Source: Bacteroidales bacterium (lineage in GTDB: Bacteria; Bacteroidota; Bacteroidia; Bacteroidales; UBA932). Taken from it: a stretch of DNA of 64,000 nucleotides. Below are positions 50,745 to 60,532 of this stretch, one piece after another. A program made the position numbers and the translations under genes. The stretch is taken from contig JAFXVX010000020.1 of NCBI GenBank assembly GCA_017534745.1, forward strand, positions 1 to 64,000. Reading direction: 5' to 3'. Positions within the stretch are counted from its first letter, which is position 1, and each line of letters opens with the position of its first letter. The notes under the pieces were generated by a model, which searched no databases, was not told where the DNA came from, and saw only the letters and a program-made list of their open reading frames with translations.

Positions 50745-52139
50745 ATGAGTAAAATTTGCGTAGGTTTATCGGGCGGGGTGGACTCCGCGGTAGCGGCACT
50801 GCTTCTGAAGGAGCAGGGCTACGACGTGTTCGGGATGTTTATGCAAAACTGGCACGATGCAGATGCGACGCTTCACGGGGACTGCGAATGGGAGGAAGAC
50901 CGGTTTGTGGCAGAGATGACGGCGCGGAAGATAGGGATACCCTTTTATTTTATAGATCTCAGCAGGGAGTACAGGCAGAAGGTAGTCGATTATATGTTTG
51001 CCGAATACGCTGCCGGGCGGACGCCAAATCCGGACGTGCTGTGCAACAAGGAGATAAAGTTCGACGCCTTCCTCAAGGCAGCGGAAAAGCTCGGAGCCGA
51101 TGCAGTGGCGACGGGCCACTACTGCCGCCGGAAAGAGACTGTCCTTCCTGACGGACGGACGCTCTACAGCCTGCTCGAAGGCTGCGACCCCAACAAGGAC
51201 CAGTCCTACTTCCTCTGCCGGCTTTCGCAGGAGCAGCTTTCAAAGGCTGTATTCCCAATCGGGGAACTTACAAAAAAGGAAGTGCGCCGCCTGGCTGCGG
51301 AAGCGGACCTCCCCTGCGCCGACAAGAAGGATTCGCAGGGAATCTGCTTTGTCGGCAAAGTGGACCTTCCGACCTTCCTGAAGCAGAAGCTGGAAAGCCG
51401 TGAAGGTCAGACCATTGAGGTCTTCGACGCCTACTACTCCTACAATTCGCTCTACCGCTTCTGCGAGGAGAAAATCCGCGAGCTCCTGAAGGAGGATTCC
51501 CTATTCACGATGACAGCGCCGTTTACCCTCCAGCAGAACGTGCTGACCTCCGACGGCGAGCCTCTCGGCGAGTCGCCGTTCCGCGAGGAAGCCGTCGCGG
51601 CCCTTACTGACGAAGAGCTTGAAAGGCTTTCGCAGCCGTTTGATTATTCGGATATCCAGTTCATCGAAGAGACCTATCGCAGCGGCCGCAAGCACATCCG
51701 CAAGACGCGTTTCAGGGAGAACCCGTTCGGCAAGGTCATCGGTACCCACGAAGGCGCACAGTTCTACACCGTCGGCCAGCGCAAGGGCCTCGGCATCGGC
51801 GGCCACAAGGAGCCGGTGTTCGTCCTGGGGACCGACATCGAGGCCAACAGGGTCTATGTCGGCGAGGGACACGCCCATAAGGGGCTGTCCCGCCGCTGCC
51901 TCAGGATCGACCCTTCTGAGATTATCCTTATGAGGGAAGACCTTAGGATGCGGCCGGGAGAAGTGCGCCGCCACAGAGTGCGTATCCGCTACCGCCAGGC
52001 CCTTCAGGGGGCGAGCTTAATCATGCGTGAGTCAGGGCTTTATATCCTGTTTGACGAGCCCCAGAGGGGCATAACGCCGGGCCAGTTCGCCGTGTGGTAC
52101 ACAGGCGAAGAGATGATCGGATCCGGAGTGATTTCCTAG
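50745..52139 (+). CDS. mnmA: tRNA-specific 2-thiouridylase MnmA with a ~100-aa insertion
   Basis: 464 aa; the family is about 360-380. PP-loop GLSGGVDSAVAALLL (residues 7-21), catalytic Cys100 in PNPDVLCNKEIKFD and Cys201 in SQGICFVG, then YTVGQRKGLGIGGHKEP near 341. Adds sulfur to U34 of tRNA Lys/Glu/Gln. Between FLKQKLE (residue 211) and GKVIGTHEG (residue 329), where E. coli-type proteins have about 15 residues, this one has about 115, including YSYNSLYRFCEEKIRELLKE. Start at MSKICVGLSGG rather than the upstream ATG at 50694, which lies before the terminator hairpin. Tail overlaps the PCMD gene by 4 nt. Confidence 0.9.
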   Translation: MSKICVGLSGGVDSAVAALLLKEQGYDVFGMFMQNWHDADATLHGDCEWEEDRFVAEMTARKIGIPFYFIDLSREYRQKVVDYMFAEYAAGRTPNPDVLCNKEIKFDAFLKAAEKLGADAVATGHYCRRKETVLPDGRTLYSLLEGCDPNKDQSYFLCRLSQEQLSKAVFPIGELTKKEVRRLAAEADLPCADKKDSQGICFVGKVDLPTFLKQKLESREGQTIEVFDAYYSYNSLYRFCEEKIRELLKEDSLFTMTAPFTLQQNVLTSDGEPLGESPFREEAVAALTDEELERLSQPFDYSDIQFIEETYRSGRKHIRKTRFRENPFGKVIGTHEGAQFYTVGQRKGLGIGGHKEPVFVLGTDIEANRVYVGEGHAHKGLSRRCLRIDPSEIILMREDLRMRPGEVRRHRVRIRYRQALQGASLIMRESGLYILFDEPQRGITPGQFAVWYTGEEMIGSGVIS

Positions 52140-52897
52140 TAGTTGAATCTCATTTCGTCCACGTAGAGGACGCTGCCGTCGGCGCCGGTGAAGTAGTCAC
52201 CGTAGGCGCTCGGGGTGCAGACGATGATGACCCATTTTGGGGTCCTGTCGCTGCGGTACTCGAGGGGGACGCGGAAGCGGACGTAGTCGCTCGTCGCGTG
52301 GCGGATGTAGATCTCGCCGTGGGCGATGACGTGGGGGTCGTTCTCGAGGTCAACCCAGTTGCCCTTGGTCGAATCGATGAGGTAACGCTCGGGCCAGTCG
52401 GTGAGGGTCACGGTGATATGGCCTATGTCGCTTTTGCCTTTGAGATAGGTGTAGGGCTTCTTGGCGTAGTTGATGATGGCGGGGATATAGTGATAATAGC
52501 CGGAGAAGGACTTCGGACGGCCCTCGAAGGGGACGCCCCAGTCCATTTCTGCGCCTGCGAAGCGGACGATCTTGCGGAAATTGCCGGTGTAGAGGGCACC
52601 GGAGACGAAGGCCCAGAGGCAGTTGCGGCTCTCGATCCTCGCAGCCTTCTTGCCTTCGCCCTTGACGGCAACGTGCTCCTCTTCAGGGGTCACGGCGTTT
52701 ATGCCGAGGAGAGAGAGGGCGCTGTTTGCGGTGTCCCAGGTCCTTCCGGGGTCGGTCTTGCCAGCGCCGCAAGGGCACCATGTCTTCTTCTCCTTGTGCC
52801 AGGAGTCGAGATTCAAATTGTAAAGCTGGGGGCCGCTCTGCGCAAATGCACTAAGAAACCATACTGCGGCGAAGAGGACGGTGATTGCCTTTTTCAT
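52136..52897 (-). CDS. Secreted PCMD-domain protein
   Basis: 253 aa, signal peptide MKKAITVLFAAVWFLSAFAQ. The mature part reads LYNLNLDSWHKEKKTWCPCG, RTWDTANSALSLLG, ESRNCLWAFVSGALYTGNFR, MDWGVPFEGRPKSFSGYYHY and ends VLYVDEMRFNY, which is the pattern of the putative carbohydrate metabolism domain (PCMD). Predicted beta-sandwich; probably binds or processes glycans at the cell surface, unproven. Starts 20 nt after the tRNA-Thr gene on the same strand and may be read through from it. Confidence 0.75.
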   Translation of the reverse strand: MKKAITVLFAAVWFLSAFAQSGPQLYNLNLDSWHKEKKTWCPCGAGKTDPGRTWDTANSALSLLGINAVTPEEEHVAVKGEGKKAARIESRNCLWAFVSGALYTGNFRKIVRFAGAEMDWGVPFEGRPKSFSGYYHYIPAIINYAKKPYTYLKGKSDIGHITVTLTDWPERYLIDSTKGNWVDLENDPHVIAHGEIYIRHATSDYVRFRVPLEYRSDRTPKWVIIVCTPSAYGDYFTGADGSVLYVDEMRFNY

Positions 52898-52917
52898 CTT
52901 TGGACCGTTGTCTTTGA

Positions 52918-52990
52918 GCCACTTGGGAGACTCGGACTCCCGACCTGCGCGTTACGAATGCGCTGCTCTACCGACTGAGCTAAAGTGGCG
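52918..52990 (-). tRNA. tRNA-Thr (anticodon CGT)
   Basis: 73 nt on the minus strand. Acceptor GCCACTT with AAGTGGC, D arm GCTCAGTCGGTAGAGC, anticodon loop TTCGTAA (anticodon CGT, reads ACG), T arm GGGAG-TCCGAGT-CTCCC, discriminator T. The last anticodon-stem pair is an A-C mismatch (GCGCA with CGCGC). CCA is not encoded. Confidence 0.93.
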
Positions 52991-53035
52991 TACCGTTTTC
53001 GCTGAAACGGGACTGCAAATATAGCAACTTTTTTG

Positions 53036-53043
53036 TATTTTTG
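53036..53043 (+). promoter_or_regulatory. -7 promoter element TATTTTTG
   Basis: TAnnTTTG, only 6 nt before the ATG of the FAD protein gene; suggests a leaderless transcript. Confidence 0.6.
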
Positions 53044-53049
53044 TATGCT

Positions 53050-54423
53050 ATGAAATCAGATATTATAATAATCGGAGGAGGAGCGGCCGGGATGCTGGCA
53101 GCGCTGGGGGCGGCGAAGCAGCTGGAAGAGTCACCGGTGGGCGGCACTGTGACGGTGCTTGAAAAGCAGCAGAAGATAGGCCGCAAGATTATGGTGACCG
53201 GTAAAGGAAGGTGCAATTTCACCAATGTGAAGCCCTGGGAGGACTTTGCGGCCCACATCCGCTCCGGCAGGCCTCTGGTGGACCCGGCGTGGCATTCACT
53301 GACTCCGGATGATGTCATAGCTCTTTTGAAATCCAACGGGATGCAGAGCGTAGTGGAGCGCGGAGACCGCGCTTTCCCCGCCTCGCATCTTTCCGGAGAT
53401 GTAGTCGATGCTCTCCGCCGTGCCGCCATGATTGCCGGTGTGAAAATAGTCCCTGGTTGCAAAGTCGATTCAATAGAGCGAGGCAGCAGAGTATTCCGAC
53501 TCAGCTGCACCGTGACGACTGTCAAGGAGTTCGGCAGGAAGCCCGGCCCCGTGAGGACTGAGACAACGACAGAGCAGGTCACCTATTCTGCCAACAGACT
53601 TATCATCGCGACCGGCGGCCTCTCCTACCCCTGGACTGGATCTGACGGCGACGGCTACCGCTTCGCGGAAAGCCTCGGCATAGCCCACACAGACCTTTTC
53701 CCTTCACTGACTGCCATCGTGCCGGATGGGTACAAAGAAACAGATTTGACGGGATATATCGAAAGGCGCACTCCCCTCTCCCCGAAAGGAGAGCTTTTCA
53801 ACGGCAATAATCTGGACAATGTGCGGCTGTCGCTCTATATTGACGGTTCCCTTTCACGCGAGGAGTTCGGAGACATTGAGTTCACCGACGGCGGCCTGGA
53901 AGGCCCGCTCGGCTTCGCCGTGAGCCGGGACGCCGTGAAAGCGCTCATAAAAGGTTCGAAAGTCAGTGTCTCGATAGACCTCAAGCCCTCGGTGGAGCCT
54001 GAGAAGCTGGATGAGGACATCCACGGCCGCTGGCAGGAGATTGTCCACGATCCCCGCAGCCGCGGCGCTTCCTTCCGGAAGCTGTTCCATATCCTTCTCG
54101 GAAAGCTCATGCCCTGGGAGCTCACTCTCGCCTTCCTCGGAGACAATCCTTCGGTCAGCGTCGATTCCCTCGCGGGGATGCTCAAGGACTGGAAGATGGA
54201 CATTGCCGGATACGTCGGCTACGAGAGGGCCGTCGTCACGGCGGGAGGCATCCCTTCCGAAGAGGTCGTCCCTAAAACATTAGAGTCCAGGAAGATACCC
54301 GGACTCTACTTTGCAGGCGAGCTGCTTGATGTCGATGCCGACACAGGAGGCTACAACCTCCAGTGCGCCTTCTCCACAGGATGGCTCGCCGGCCGCAGCG
54401 CGGCTGCAAGCCTCTCCGTCTAA
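53050..54423 (+). CDS. NAD(P)/FAD-dependent oxidoreductase, HI0933/BaiN-like
   Basis: 457 aa. FAD motif IIIIGGGAAGMLAALGAAK, then VTGKGRCNFTNVK (family signature GxGRCNxTN), LIIATGGLSYPWTGSDGDGY and the C-terminal GLYFAGELLDVDADTGGYNLQ with GWLAGRSAA. Flavoprotein of unknown substrate; related BaiN acts on bile-acid derivatives in some gut bacteria, which is not evidence here. ATG at 53050 preferred to a TTG at 53041, which is inside the promoter element. Ends 1 nt before the bactofilin stop, converging. Confidence 0.85.
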   Translation: MKSDIIIIGGGAAGMLAALGAAKQLEESPVGGTVTVLEKQQKIGRKIMVTGKGRCNFTNVKPWEDFAAHIRSGRPLVDPAWHSLTPDDVIALLKSNGMQSVVERGDRAFPASHLSGDVVDALRRAAMIAGVKIVPGCKVDSIERGSRVFRLSCTVTTVKEFGRKPGPVRTETTTEQVTYSANRLIIATGGLSYPWTGSDGDGYRFAESLGIAHTDLFPSLTAIVPDGYKETDLTGYIERRTPLSPKGELFNGNNLDNVRLSLYIDGSLSREEFGDIEFTDGGLEGPLGFAVSRDAVKALIKGSKVSVSIDLKPSVEPEKLDEDIHGRWQEIVHDPRSRGASFRKLFHILLGKLMPWELTLAFLGDNPSVSVDSLAGMLKDWKMDIAGYVGYERAVVTAGGIPSEEVVPKTLESRKIPGLYFAGELLDVDADTGGYNLQCAFSTGWLAGRSAAASLSV

Positions 54424-54840
54424 CTACTTCTCAGGAGCTTCAGGAGCCGGCACACCGGTAATCCCGGCGACGAGTTTGTCAAACTCGCCCTCGGCAATCA
54501 TCCTGCAGTTGCCGTTGAAGCGTGCGTCAAGCTCGACGCAGAGCCTCTTGACGTGGAGGTCGCCGTCCACAGAGCAACCGGCCTTCAGCGAGAGGGTGTC
54601 CTTCACGTAGAAGTTGCCCTTCATCGAACCCCAGAAATCGACGTTCTGGCAGATGACGTCGCCCTTGACGACGGCCTTCTCGCCGACAACCACCCTGCCC
54701 TTCGAGCACACCTGGCCGTCGAAACGTCCGTCAATACGGATGTCGTTGGGGGATGTTATTTCACCCTTGATCACGGTCCCTGCAGAAATCCTGCTGACCT
54801 CGTTCACATTAACTGTCTGTTCCATTATTACTTTTGCCAT
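54424..54840 (-). CDS. Bactofilin family cytoskeletal protein
   Basis: 138 aa. The core is a repetitive right-handed beta-helix: AGTVIKGEITSPNDIRIDGR, FDGQVCSKGRVVVGEKAVVK, GDVICQNVDFWGSMKGNFYV. Short unstructured ends (MEQTVNVNEV and APEAPEK). Polymerises without nucleotide, usually membrane-associated, with roles in cell shape or stalk formation. Lies 14 nt downstream of secA on the same strand, so is probably co-transcribed with it. A second in-frame ATG five codons later is possible. Confidence 0.9.
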   Translation of the reverse strand: MAKVIMEQTVNVNEVSRISAGTVIKGEITSPNDIRIDGRFDGQVCSKGRVVVGEKAVVKGDVICQNVDFWGSMKGNFYVKDTLSLKAGCSVDGDLHVKRLCVELDARFNGNCRMIAEGEFDKLVAGITGVPAPEAPEK

Positions 54841-54854
54841 AATTATTTACACTG

Positions 54855-57800
54855 TTATTGTCCCTTGCCGTGGCAGTTCTTGTATTTGAGACCGGAGCCG
54901 CAGGGGCAGGGGTCGTTGCGGCCGACGCGCTTGTCCACGTGGACTGGAGTGCGGGCCTTTTGCTCGGCGTTGGTCGAGAGCTGAGAAGGGTCGTTGGTCC
55001 TCATCTGCGACATATCCGTGCGGCGCTGGGCGGCTCTCTGCGGAGCCTCGTCGCGGTCGCGCAGCGGGATGAACGCGCGGAGGAGGAAGGAGAGGACGTC
55101 CTTGTTGAGGTCCTCGAGCATCTGGGCGAAGAGGTTGTAACTCTCGAGCTTGTAGATGACGAGCGGGTCCTTCTGCTCGTAAGCAGCGTTCTGGACGCTC
55201 TGGCGCAGGTCGTCCATGTCGCGGAGGTGCTGCTTCCAGTGGTCGTCGATCTGGTAGAGTATGATGCTGCGGGAGAGGCTCTTGGCAAGCTCCTTACCCT
55301 CTGAGTTATAAGCCTTTTCAAGGTTGACGGAAAGCTGGAGCATCTTGCGGCCGTCGCTGATGGGGATGGCGATGTTCTGGTACATCGAGCCCTGCTTTTC
55401 GTAAACCTGCTTGATGAAGGGATAGACCTTGGTCACCATAGTATCCATCCTGCGGGCATAGACTTCCTTCATGTGCTCGACGAGCTTGTCCGCGACCTGC
55501 GCCGGCCTTGCCCCGTTGAAGAACTCCTCGTCGAAACCGAGGTCGATGGAAAGCTGGGCCATGACGTACTCCTCAAAAGAGGGGAAGTCGAACTGCTCGC
55601 AGCGGGAGGCGAGGATCTCGGCGGTGTCCGACATCATGTTGCGTACGTCGATCTCTATCCTTTCGCCGGAAAGGGCGTTGCGGCGGCGGCTGTAGATGGC
55701 TTCCCTCTGGTAGTTCATCACGTCGTCGTATTCGAGGAGGCGCTTGCGGACGCCGAAGTGGTTCTCCTCTACTTTCTTCTGGGCGTTCTCGATGGACTTC
55801 GAAAGCATGCCGCTCACGAGGGCCTCGTCGTCCTTCATGCCGAGTTTGTCAACCATGCCTGCGATACGCTCGGAGCCGAACTTACGCATCAGGTCGTCCT
55901 CCAGGGAGATGTAGAAGGTCGATGAACCGGGGTCTCCCTGACGGCCGGCACGGCCGCGGAGCTGACGGTCAACACGGCGGCTGTCGTGGCGGGTCGTGCC
56001 TATAATGGCGAGACCGCCGGCCTCCTTGACTTCAGGGGTAAGCTTGATATCGGTACCACGGCCTGCCATGTTGGTCGCAATCGTGACCTTGCCGGGGTGT
56101 CCGGCCTGGGCGACGATTTCGGCCTCACGGGCGTGCTCCTTGGCATTGAGGACGTTGGGGTGAAGCCCGCGGATTCTCATCATCCTTGCGAGGAGCTCGG
56201 AGGTCTCGACATCGGTCGTACCGACGAGCACCGGCCTGCCGGCGTCAGAGAGCTCGACCACGCGGTCGATGACGGCGGCGTATTTGGCCTTCTTTGTCTT
56301 GTAGATAATGTCGTCCTGGTCGTCACGGATGACGGGCCTGTTGGTCGGGATGACGATGACGTCGAGCTTGTAGATGCTCCAGAACTCGCCCGCCTCAGTC
56401 TCGGCGGTACCGGTCATACCGGCGAGCTTGTGATACATCCTGAAGTAGTTCTGCAGGGTCACAGTCGCGAAGGTCTGAGTCGCAGCCTCGACCTTGACGT
56501 TCTCCTTGGCTTCTACAGCCTGGTGGAGGCCGTCGCTCCAGCGGCGTCCCTCCATCACACGGCCGGTCGATTCATCGACGATCTTTATCTTGTTGTCAAC
56601 GATGATGTAGTCGATGTCCTTGGTGAACATCGCGTAGGCCTTAAGGAGCTGGTTGACGGTGTGGACCCTCTCGCTCTTGAGGGCGAAGTCCTCCATCAGC
56701 TTATCCTTAAGCTCCTGGCGCTCGGCCACGGAGAGGCCTCCCCTGTTCTGGATCTCGGCGATTGCGGCGCCGACGTCCGGGAGGACGAAGAACTCCGGAT
56801 CGGAGACGGCGTTGGCAAGGACGTCGTGGCCCTTGTCGGTCATCTCGACGGAATTCTGGATTTCGTTGATGACGAAGAAGAGATCGTCGGTGACGATGTG
56901 CATCTCCCTTTCGTTGTCCTGCATGTAGTAGTTCTCAGCCTTCTGGAGAAGCTGCTTCATGCCCTGCTCGGAGAGGAACTTGATGAGGGGCTGGTACTTG
57001 GGAAGACCCTTGTGGCAGCGGAGGAGGAGCTTGCCTCCTTCGGCTTCGTCGCCTGCCGCAATCAGCCTCTTGGCTTCGTTGAGGGTAGTCGTGACGAGGG
57101 AGCGCTGCCTGGTGTATAGGTTCTCCACGTAGGGGCGGAACTCCATGAACTGCTCGTCTCCCGAGGCCTTCTGCATAGGGCCGGAGATGATGAGCGGGGT
57201 ACGGGCGTCGTCGATGAGGACGGAGTCAACCTCATCGACGATGGCGTAATGGTGCTTCCTCTGGACGAGGTCCGCCATGTTGATCGCCATGTTGTCACGG
57301 AGGTAGTCGAAACCGAACTCGTTGTTGGTACCGAAGGTGATGTCGCAGTTGTAGGCCTTTTTGCGGGCGTCGGAGTTGGGCTGGTGCTTGTCGATGCAAT
57401 CGACGCTGAGGCCGTGGAACATATAGAGGGGCCCCATCCACTCGGAGTCACGCTTGGAGAGGTAGTCGTTGACGGTCACCACGTGGACTCCCTTGCCGGC
57501 GAGGGCGTTGAGGAAGACAGGGAGCGTCGCGACGAGGGTTTTACCCTCGCCGGTTGCCATCTCGGCGATACATCCCCTCTGCTCTTTGTTTCCCTTGACG
57601 CTGCCGTTGAGGACGATACCGCCGATCAGCTGGACGTCGTAGTGGACCATGTCCCAGGTGATCTCGTTGCCGCCGGCGAGCCAGTGGTTCTGCCAGATGG
57701 CCTTGCCATCTTCGACGCGGACAAAATCGTGATTGGTCGCGAGAAGGCCGTCGAACTCAGTAGCCGTAACCACGACCTCGGGACTCTCCTTGAAACGGCG

Positions 57801-58157
57801 GGCGGTCGATTTCATGATCGCGAAAGCCTCGGGAAGCACTTCATTAAGCACCTTCTCGATGGCTTCGTCCTCGTCCTTGACGAGCTTGTCAGACTCGGAC
57901 GCAAGGTCTTCCTTCTGCTCGACAGGAATATCCTTGTCGAGCTCAGCCTTGATCTCCTCTATCCTGTCTTCAAACGGCTTCTCCACTTCAAGAATCCGCC
58001 TCCTGACATCGTCAGTGCGGGCGCGAAGCTCGTCGTTTGAGAGTTTATCAATCTCGTCGTACGCCGCCAGGACCTTGTCCAGGATCGGCTTTATCTGTTT
58101 CATATCCCGGTCCGACTTCGAACCGAAGATTTTCTTCAATATATCTGAAAATGCCAT
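54855..58157 (-). CDS. secA: Protein translocase ATPase SecA
   Basis: 1100 aa, long like other Bacteroidota SecA. ATPase motifs [60 protein letters not shown], and [30 protein letters not shown]. The C-terminal metal-binding end is [19 protein letters not shown]. Drives export through SecYEG. A charged insertion near residues 60-110 ([20 protein letters not shown]) is typical of the phylum. Promoter TATCTTTG at 58197. Followed by bactofilin. Confidence 0.97.
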   Translation of the reverse strand: MAFSDILKKIFGSKSDRDMKQIKPILDKVLAAYDEIDKLSNDELRARTDDVRRRILEVEKPFEDRIEEIKAELDKDIPVEQKEDLASESDKLVKDEDEAIEKVLNEVLPEAFAIMKSTARRFKESPEVVVTATEFDGLLATNHDFVRVEDGKAIWQNHWLAGGNEITWDMVHYDVQLIGGIVLNGSVKGNKEQRGCIAEMATGEGKTLVATLPVFLNALAGKGVHVVTVNDYLSKRDSEWMGPLYMFHGLSVDCIDKHQPNSDARKKAYNCDITFGTNNEFGFDYLRDNMAINMADLVQRKHHYAIVDEVDSVLIDDARTPLIISGPMQKASGDEQFMEFRPYVENLYTRQRSLVTTTLNEAKRLIAAGDEAEGGKLLLRCHKGLPKYQPLIKFLSEQGMKQLLQKAENYYMQDNEREMHIVTDDLFFVINEIQNSVEMTDKGHDVLANAVSDPEFFVLPDVGAAIAEIQNRGGLSVAERQELKDKLMEDFALKSERVHTVNQLLKAYAMFTKDIDYIIVDNKIKIVDESTGRVMEGRRWSDGLHQAVEAKENVKVEAATQTFATVTLQNYFRMYHKLAGMTGTAETEAGEFWSIYKLDVIVIPTNRPVIRDDQDDIIYKTKKAKYAAVIDRVVELSDAGRPVLVGTTDVETSELLARMMRIRGLHPNVLNAKEHAREAEIVAQAGHPGKVTIATNMAGRGTDIKLTPEVKEAGGLAIIGTTRHDSRRVDRQLRGRAGRQGDPGSSTFYISLEDDLMRKFGSERIAGMVDKLGMKDDEALVSGMLSKSIENAQKKVEENHFGVRKRLLEYDDVMNYQREAIYSRRRNALSGERIEIDVRNMMSDTAEILASRCEQFDFPSFEEYVMAQLSIDLGFDEEFFNGARPAQVADKLVEHMKEVYARRMDTMVTKVYPFIKQVYEKQGSMYQNIAIPISDGRKMLQLSVNLEKAYNSEGKELAKSLSRSIILYQIDDHWKQHLRDMDDLRQSVQNAAYEQKDPLVIYKLESYNLFAQMLEDLNKDVLSFLLRAFIPLRDRDEAPQRAAQRRTDMSQMRTNDPSQLSTNAEQKARTPVHVDKRVGRNDPCPCGSGLKYKNCHGKGQ

Positions 58158-58196
58158 AAGTAGTCTTTAATAAATAGCTATAATAAGCTTAGCCTA

Positions 58197-58204
58197 CAAA
58201 GATA
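58197..58204 (-). promoter_or_regulatory. -7 promoter element TATCTTTG for secA
   Basis: TAnnTTTG on the minus strand, 39 nt before the secA ATG, back to back with the lipoprotein promoter. Confidence 0.6.
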
Positions 58205-58219
58205 AGCAATATTTTTTTC

Positions 58220-58227
58220 TATATTTG
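58220..58227 (+). promoter_or_regulatory. -7 promoter element TATATTTG for the lipoprotein gene
   Basis: TAnnTTTG, 15 nt before the ATG at 58243. Confidence 0.6.
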
Positions 58228-58242
58228 TAAAAATCGAATTTT

Positions 58243-58890
58243 ATGAAACGGATTCTTACCCTTCTCTTCCTCGCGCTTGCAATTGCGGGCTGCAAAAAAG
58301 AAAAAGCACAGCAAAACACCCCGGAGCAGGAGCCGTCCGTCCCGATCATTGCGGACAATCTCATCGGTTATTGGGCCTGTGAGTCAATGACTTCTACGAC
58401 CAATGATATGTATGAGTTCCCGGACTTGTCTCTTCATTTCTCGTCGGATTATGGTTTCCGGATGATTATGGCGTCTGTCGTCTACGATTACTATTGGTCT
58501 CTCATCGGGGATAAACTCATCCTGCTTAAAGACTCTGAGCCCCACGAGACGCGTATTAATTCCCTTGACTCGAAACATATGGACTGGACCACGACCAACG
58601 GAAACCGTTGTCGTCTTACCAATATGACCAACATTCTGCCCGGGAAATGGAAATGTGAGAAGTCGGGACACGCCACATATTTTATTGATATAGATTCCTC
58701 CGGCTCTTCCAGCTGGTTGGAGGAAGGGACCACCGAAACTATGATCATAACCTGGGATATGGGCATCAGCACGCAGGGCCGCATCGTTATAATGTTCGAC
58801 AATGTCCTCTACACCCTTAGCAAGTTTACCGACGACAGTTTGGATCTTCTTGACAGTTCAAACGCCCACGTGTCCTTCACGAGACAGTAG
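58243..58890 (+). CDS. Lipoprotein with two lipocalin-like repeats, hypothetical
   Basis: 215 aa. Signal MKRILTLLFLALAIAGC with lipobox IAGC at residues 14-17, then a Lys/Glu/Gln linker. Two related halves: NLIGYWACESMTSTTNDMYE and NILPGKWKCEKSGHATYFID both start with L/P-G-x-W-x-C-E, the pattern of small lipocalin-like domains of Bacteroidota. No catalytic motif. Outer-membrane or inner-membrane anchoring cannot be decided. More AT-rich than neighbours. Followed by a remnant of a paralogue. Confidence 0.7.
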   Translation: MKRILTLLFLALAIAGCKKEKAQQNTPEQEPSVPIIADNLIGYWACESMTSTTNDMYEFPDLSLHFSSDYGFRMIMASVVYDYYWSLIGDKLILLKDSEPHETRINSLDSKHMDWTTTNGNRCRLTNMTNILPGKWKCEKSGHATYFIDIDSSGSSSWLEEGTTETMIITWDMGISTQGRIVIMFDNVLYTLSKFTDDSLDLLDSSNAHVSFTRQ

Positions 58891-58896
58891 TTAATT

Positions 58897-58969
58897 ATGA
58901 AACGTATTTTAACCTGTAGAGTGCATCAACCTTGAGACCAACGACCCGGTGCATTTCACCAAGGAGTAG
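58897..58969 (+). pseudogene. Collapsed remnant of a second lipoprotein gene
   Basis: Starts ATGAAACGTATTTTAACC, close to the start of the gene at 58243 (ATGAAACGGATTCTTACC), and after a stop codon continues in another frame as ECINLETNDPVHFTKE then TAG, which resembles the end of a lipocalin-like protein. The middle is missing, as after an internal deletion. Too short to be functional. Confidence 0.5.
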
Positions 58970-59006
58970 CGCAAAACGCAATCAGCTGAATGTCAAGCAC
59001 TAACGC

Positions 59007-59040
59007 AAAACCCCTGTACCAAAATCGGCACAGGGGTTTT
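59007..59040. terminator. Bidirectional terminator
   Basis: AAAACCCCTGT with ACAGGGGTTTT-type arms (10-11 bp) around TACCAAAATCGGCA. Ends the uronate operon on the minus strand and the lipoprotein region on the plus strand. Confidence 0.85.
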
Positions 59041-59078
59041 CGATAAACTGCTCACAGAAAAGCAATTACAGTTTGCAG

Positions 59079-60530
59079 CTACACCTCAATCTTCTTGTAC
59101 TTCGGCACGAGGGCTTTCATGATGCTCCAGGCGACGAGGTAGGCGATGCCGCAGAAGCAGAACATGATGAAGTAGCCTGCAGGCTTGCCCTCGAAGCCGA
59201 GGAAACGGAAGGCGGCGCCTGCGTTCTCGGCGTGGGTGAAGAGGTTGCCTGCTATCTTCTGTATAAACATGGAGCCGACACCGCCGGCCATGGCACCGAT
59301 GCCGGTGATGGTCGCGATGGTGCTCTTGGGGAACATGTCGCCGATGGTCGAGAAGAGGTTGGCGCTCCAGGCCTGGTGTCCCGCTGCGGCGAGGCCGATG
59401 AGGATTGCCGGCCACCAGGGGGTGTCGAACCTGACACCGAGGGGCTGGGCGAACAGCGCCGCAATCGGGAAGAATGCAAAGATAAGCATCGCAAGCATAC
59501 GCCCGGCGTAAGGGTTCATCCCCTTCTTATCGACGAAAATCTTCGGAAGGTACCCTCCGCCGATGGAAATGACAGTCACGATAGCGTAGAGGGTGAAGAT
59601 CAGGGCCTGTCCGAGACCCGAGGTCGCGGGGGCGCCGAACTGGTTGCTGAAGTAGGAAGGAGCCCAGAATAGGAAGAACCACCAGACGCCGTCGGTGAAG
59701 AATTTGCCGACGATGAAGGACCAGGTCTGCCTGTAACGGAAGCACTGGAGCATGGGAATACTCTTTTCGGCGGCGATGGCGGCCTTTTCAGCGGCTTCAG
59801 CCTCGTCGTCCTGGTGGATGTATTCGAGCTCACCCTGACCGACGTGCTTGGAATTCTCCGGCTTGTCGTACATGAACTGCCAGAAGAACATCCAGATGAA
59901 GCCCAGGCCACCGATGATGATGAACGCCCACTCCCAGCCGAAGGCCTTGGCGAGCGGGGGGATGCAAAGCGGAGCCGCGAGGGCGCCTACGGATGCACCA
60001 GCATTGAATATGGATGTCGCAAATGCGCGGTCCTTCTTCGGGAAATACTCCGCCGTCACCTTGATGGCAGCCGGGAAGTTGCCCGCCTCACCGAGCGCGA
60101 GGATGCCCCTGCAGAGGAGGAACAGCCACACCGAAAGTGTCGCAACAAGAGTCGCCGCCTGGGAGCCTATCTCAACGGCACGCATCGCCGCCACTGAGCC
60201 GAAGCCGCCGAAAACGGCGGTCGCCCAGCCGCAGGCGGCGTGGAGGCAGGCGCCTGCCGACCACACTCCGATGGAGATGAGGTAGCCCTTCTTGGTCCCC
60301 ATCCAGTCCACGAATTTGCCGGCGAACAGGCAGGCAAAAGCGTAGAAAATGGAGAAGAAGGAGGTGATTGTACCGTAGTTGGCGTCGGTCCAGTGGAACT
60401 CGGGTTTGATGAATTCCTCGTAGGTGAGGGAAAGGACCTGGCGGTCGAGGTAGTTGACTGTCGTTGCTACGAAAAGCAGTGAGCAGAGCCACCACCTCCA
60501 GTTGGTCATGAGTTTTTGATTGGTCGTCAT
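59079..60530 (-). CDS. MFS hexuronate transporter, ExuT-like
   Basis: 483 aa, about 12 hydrophobic segments. N terminus NWRWWLCSLLFVATTVNYLD RQ is the anion:cation symporter signature, followed by VNYLDRQVLSLTYEEF; FVDWMGTKKGYLISIGVWS and LGEAGNFPAAIKVTAEYFPK are ExuT/ACS features. Imports glucuronate/galacturonate by proton symport. Last gene of the kdgK-kdgA-transporter operon, 2 nt after kdgA, which supports a uronate substrate. An extended cytoplasmic loop carries DEAEAAEKAAIAAEKS. Confidence 0.87.
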   Translation of the reverse strand: MTTNQKLMTNWRWWLCSLLFVATTVNYLDRQVLSLTYEEFIKPEFHWTDANYGTITSFFSIFYAFACLFAGKFVDWMGTKKGYLISIGVWSAGACLHAACGWATAVFGGFGSVAAMRAVEIGSQAATLVATLSVWLFLLCRGILALGEAGNFPAAIKVTAEYFPKKDRAFATSIFNAGASVGALAAPLCIPPLAKAFGWEWAFIIIGGLGFIWMFFWQFMYDKPENSKHVGQGELEYIHQDDEAEAAEKAAIAAEKSIPMLQCFRYRQTWSFIVGKFFTDGVWWFFLFWAPSYFSNQFGAPATSGLGQALIFTLYAIVTVISIGGGYLPKIFVDKKGMNPYAGRMLAMLIFAFFPIAALFAQPLGVRFDTPWWPAILIGLAAAGHQAWSANLFSTIGDMFPKSTIATITGIGAMAGGVGSMFIQKIAGNLFTHAENAGAAFRFLGFEGKPAGYFIMFCFCGIAYLVAWSIMKALVPKYKKIEV

Positions 60531-60532
60531 GG

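Noticed and set aside
55986..57119. 377-codon plus-strand frame opposite secA
   Set aside because: Antisense to the conserved ATPase core of SecA; no independent support.
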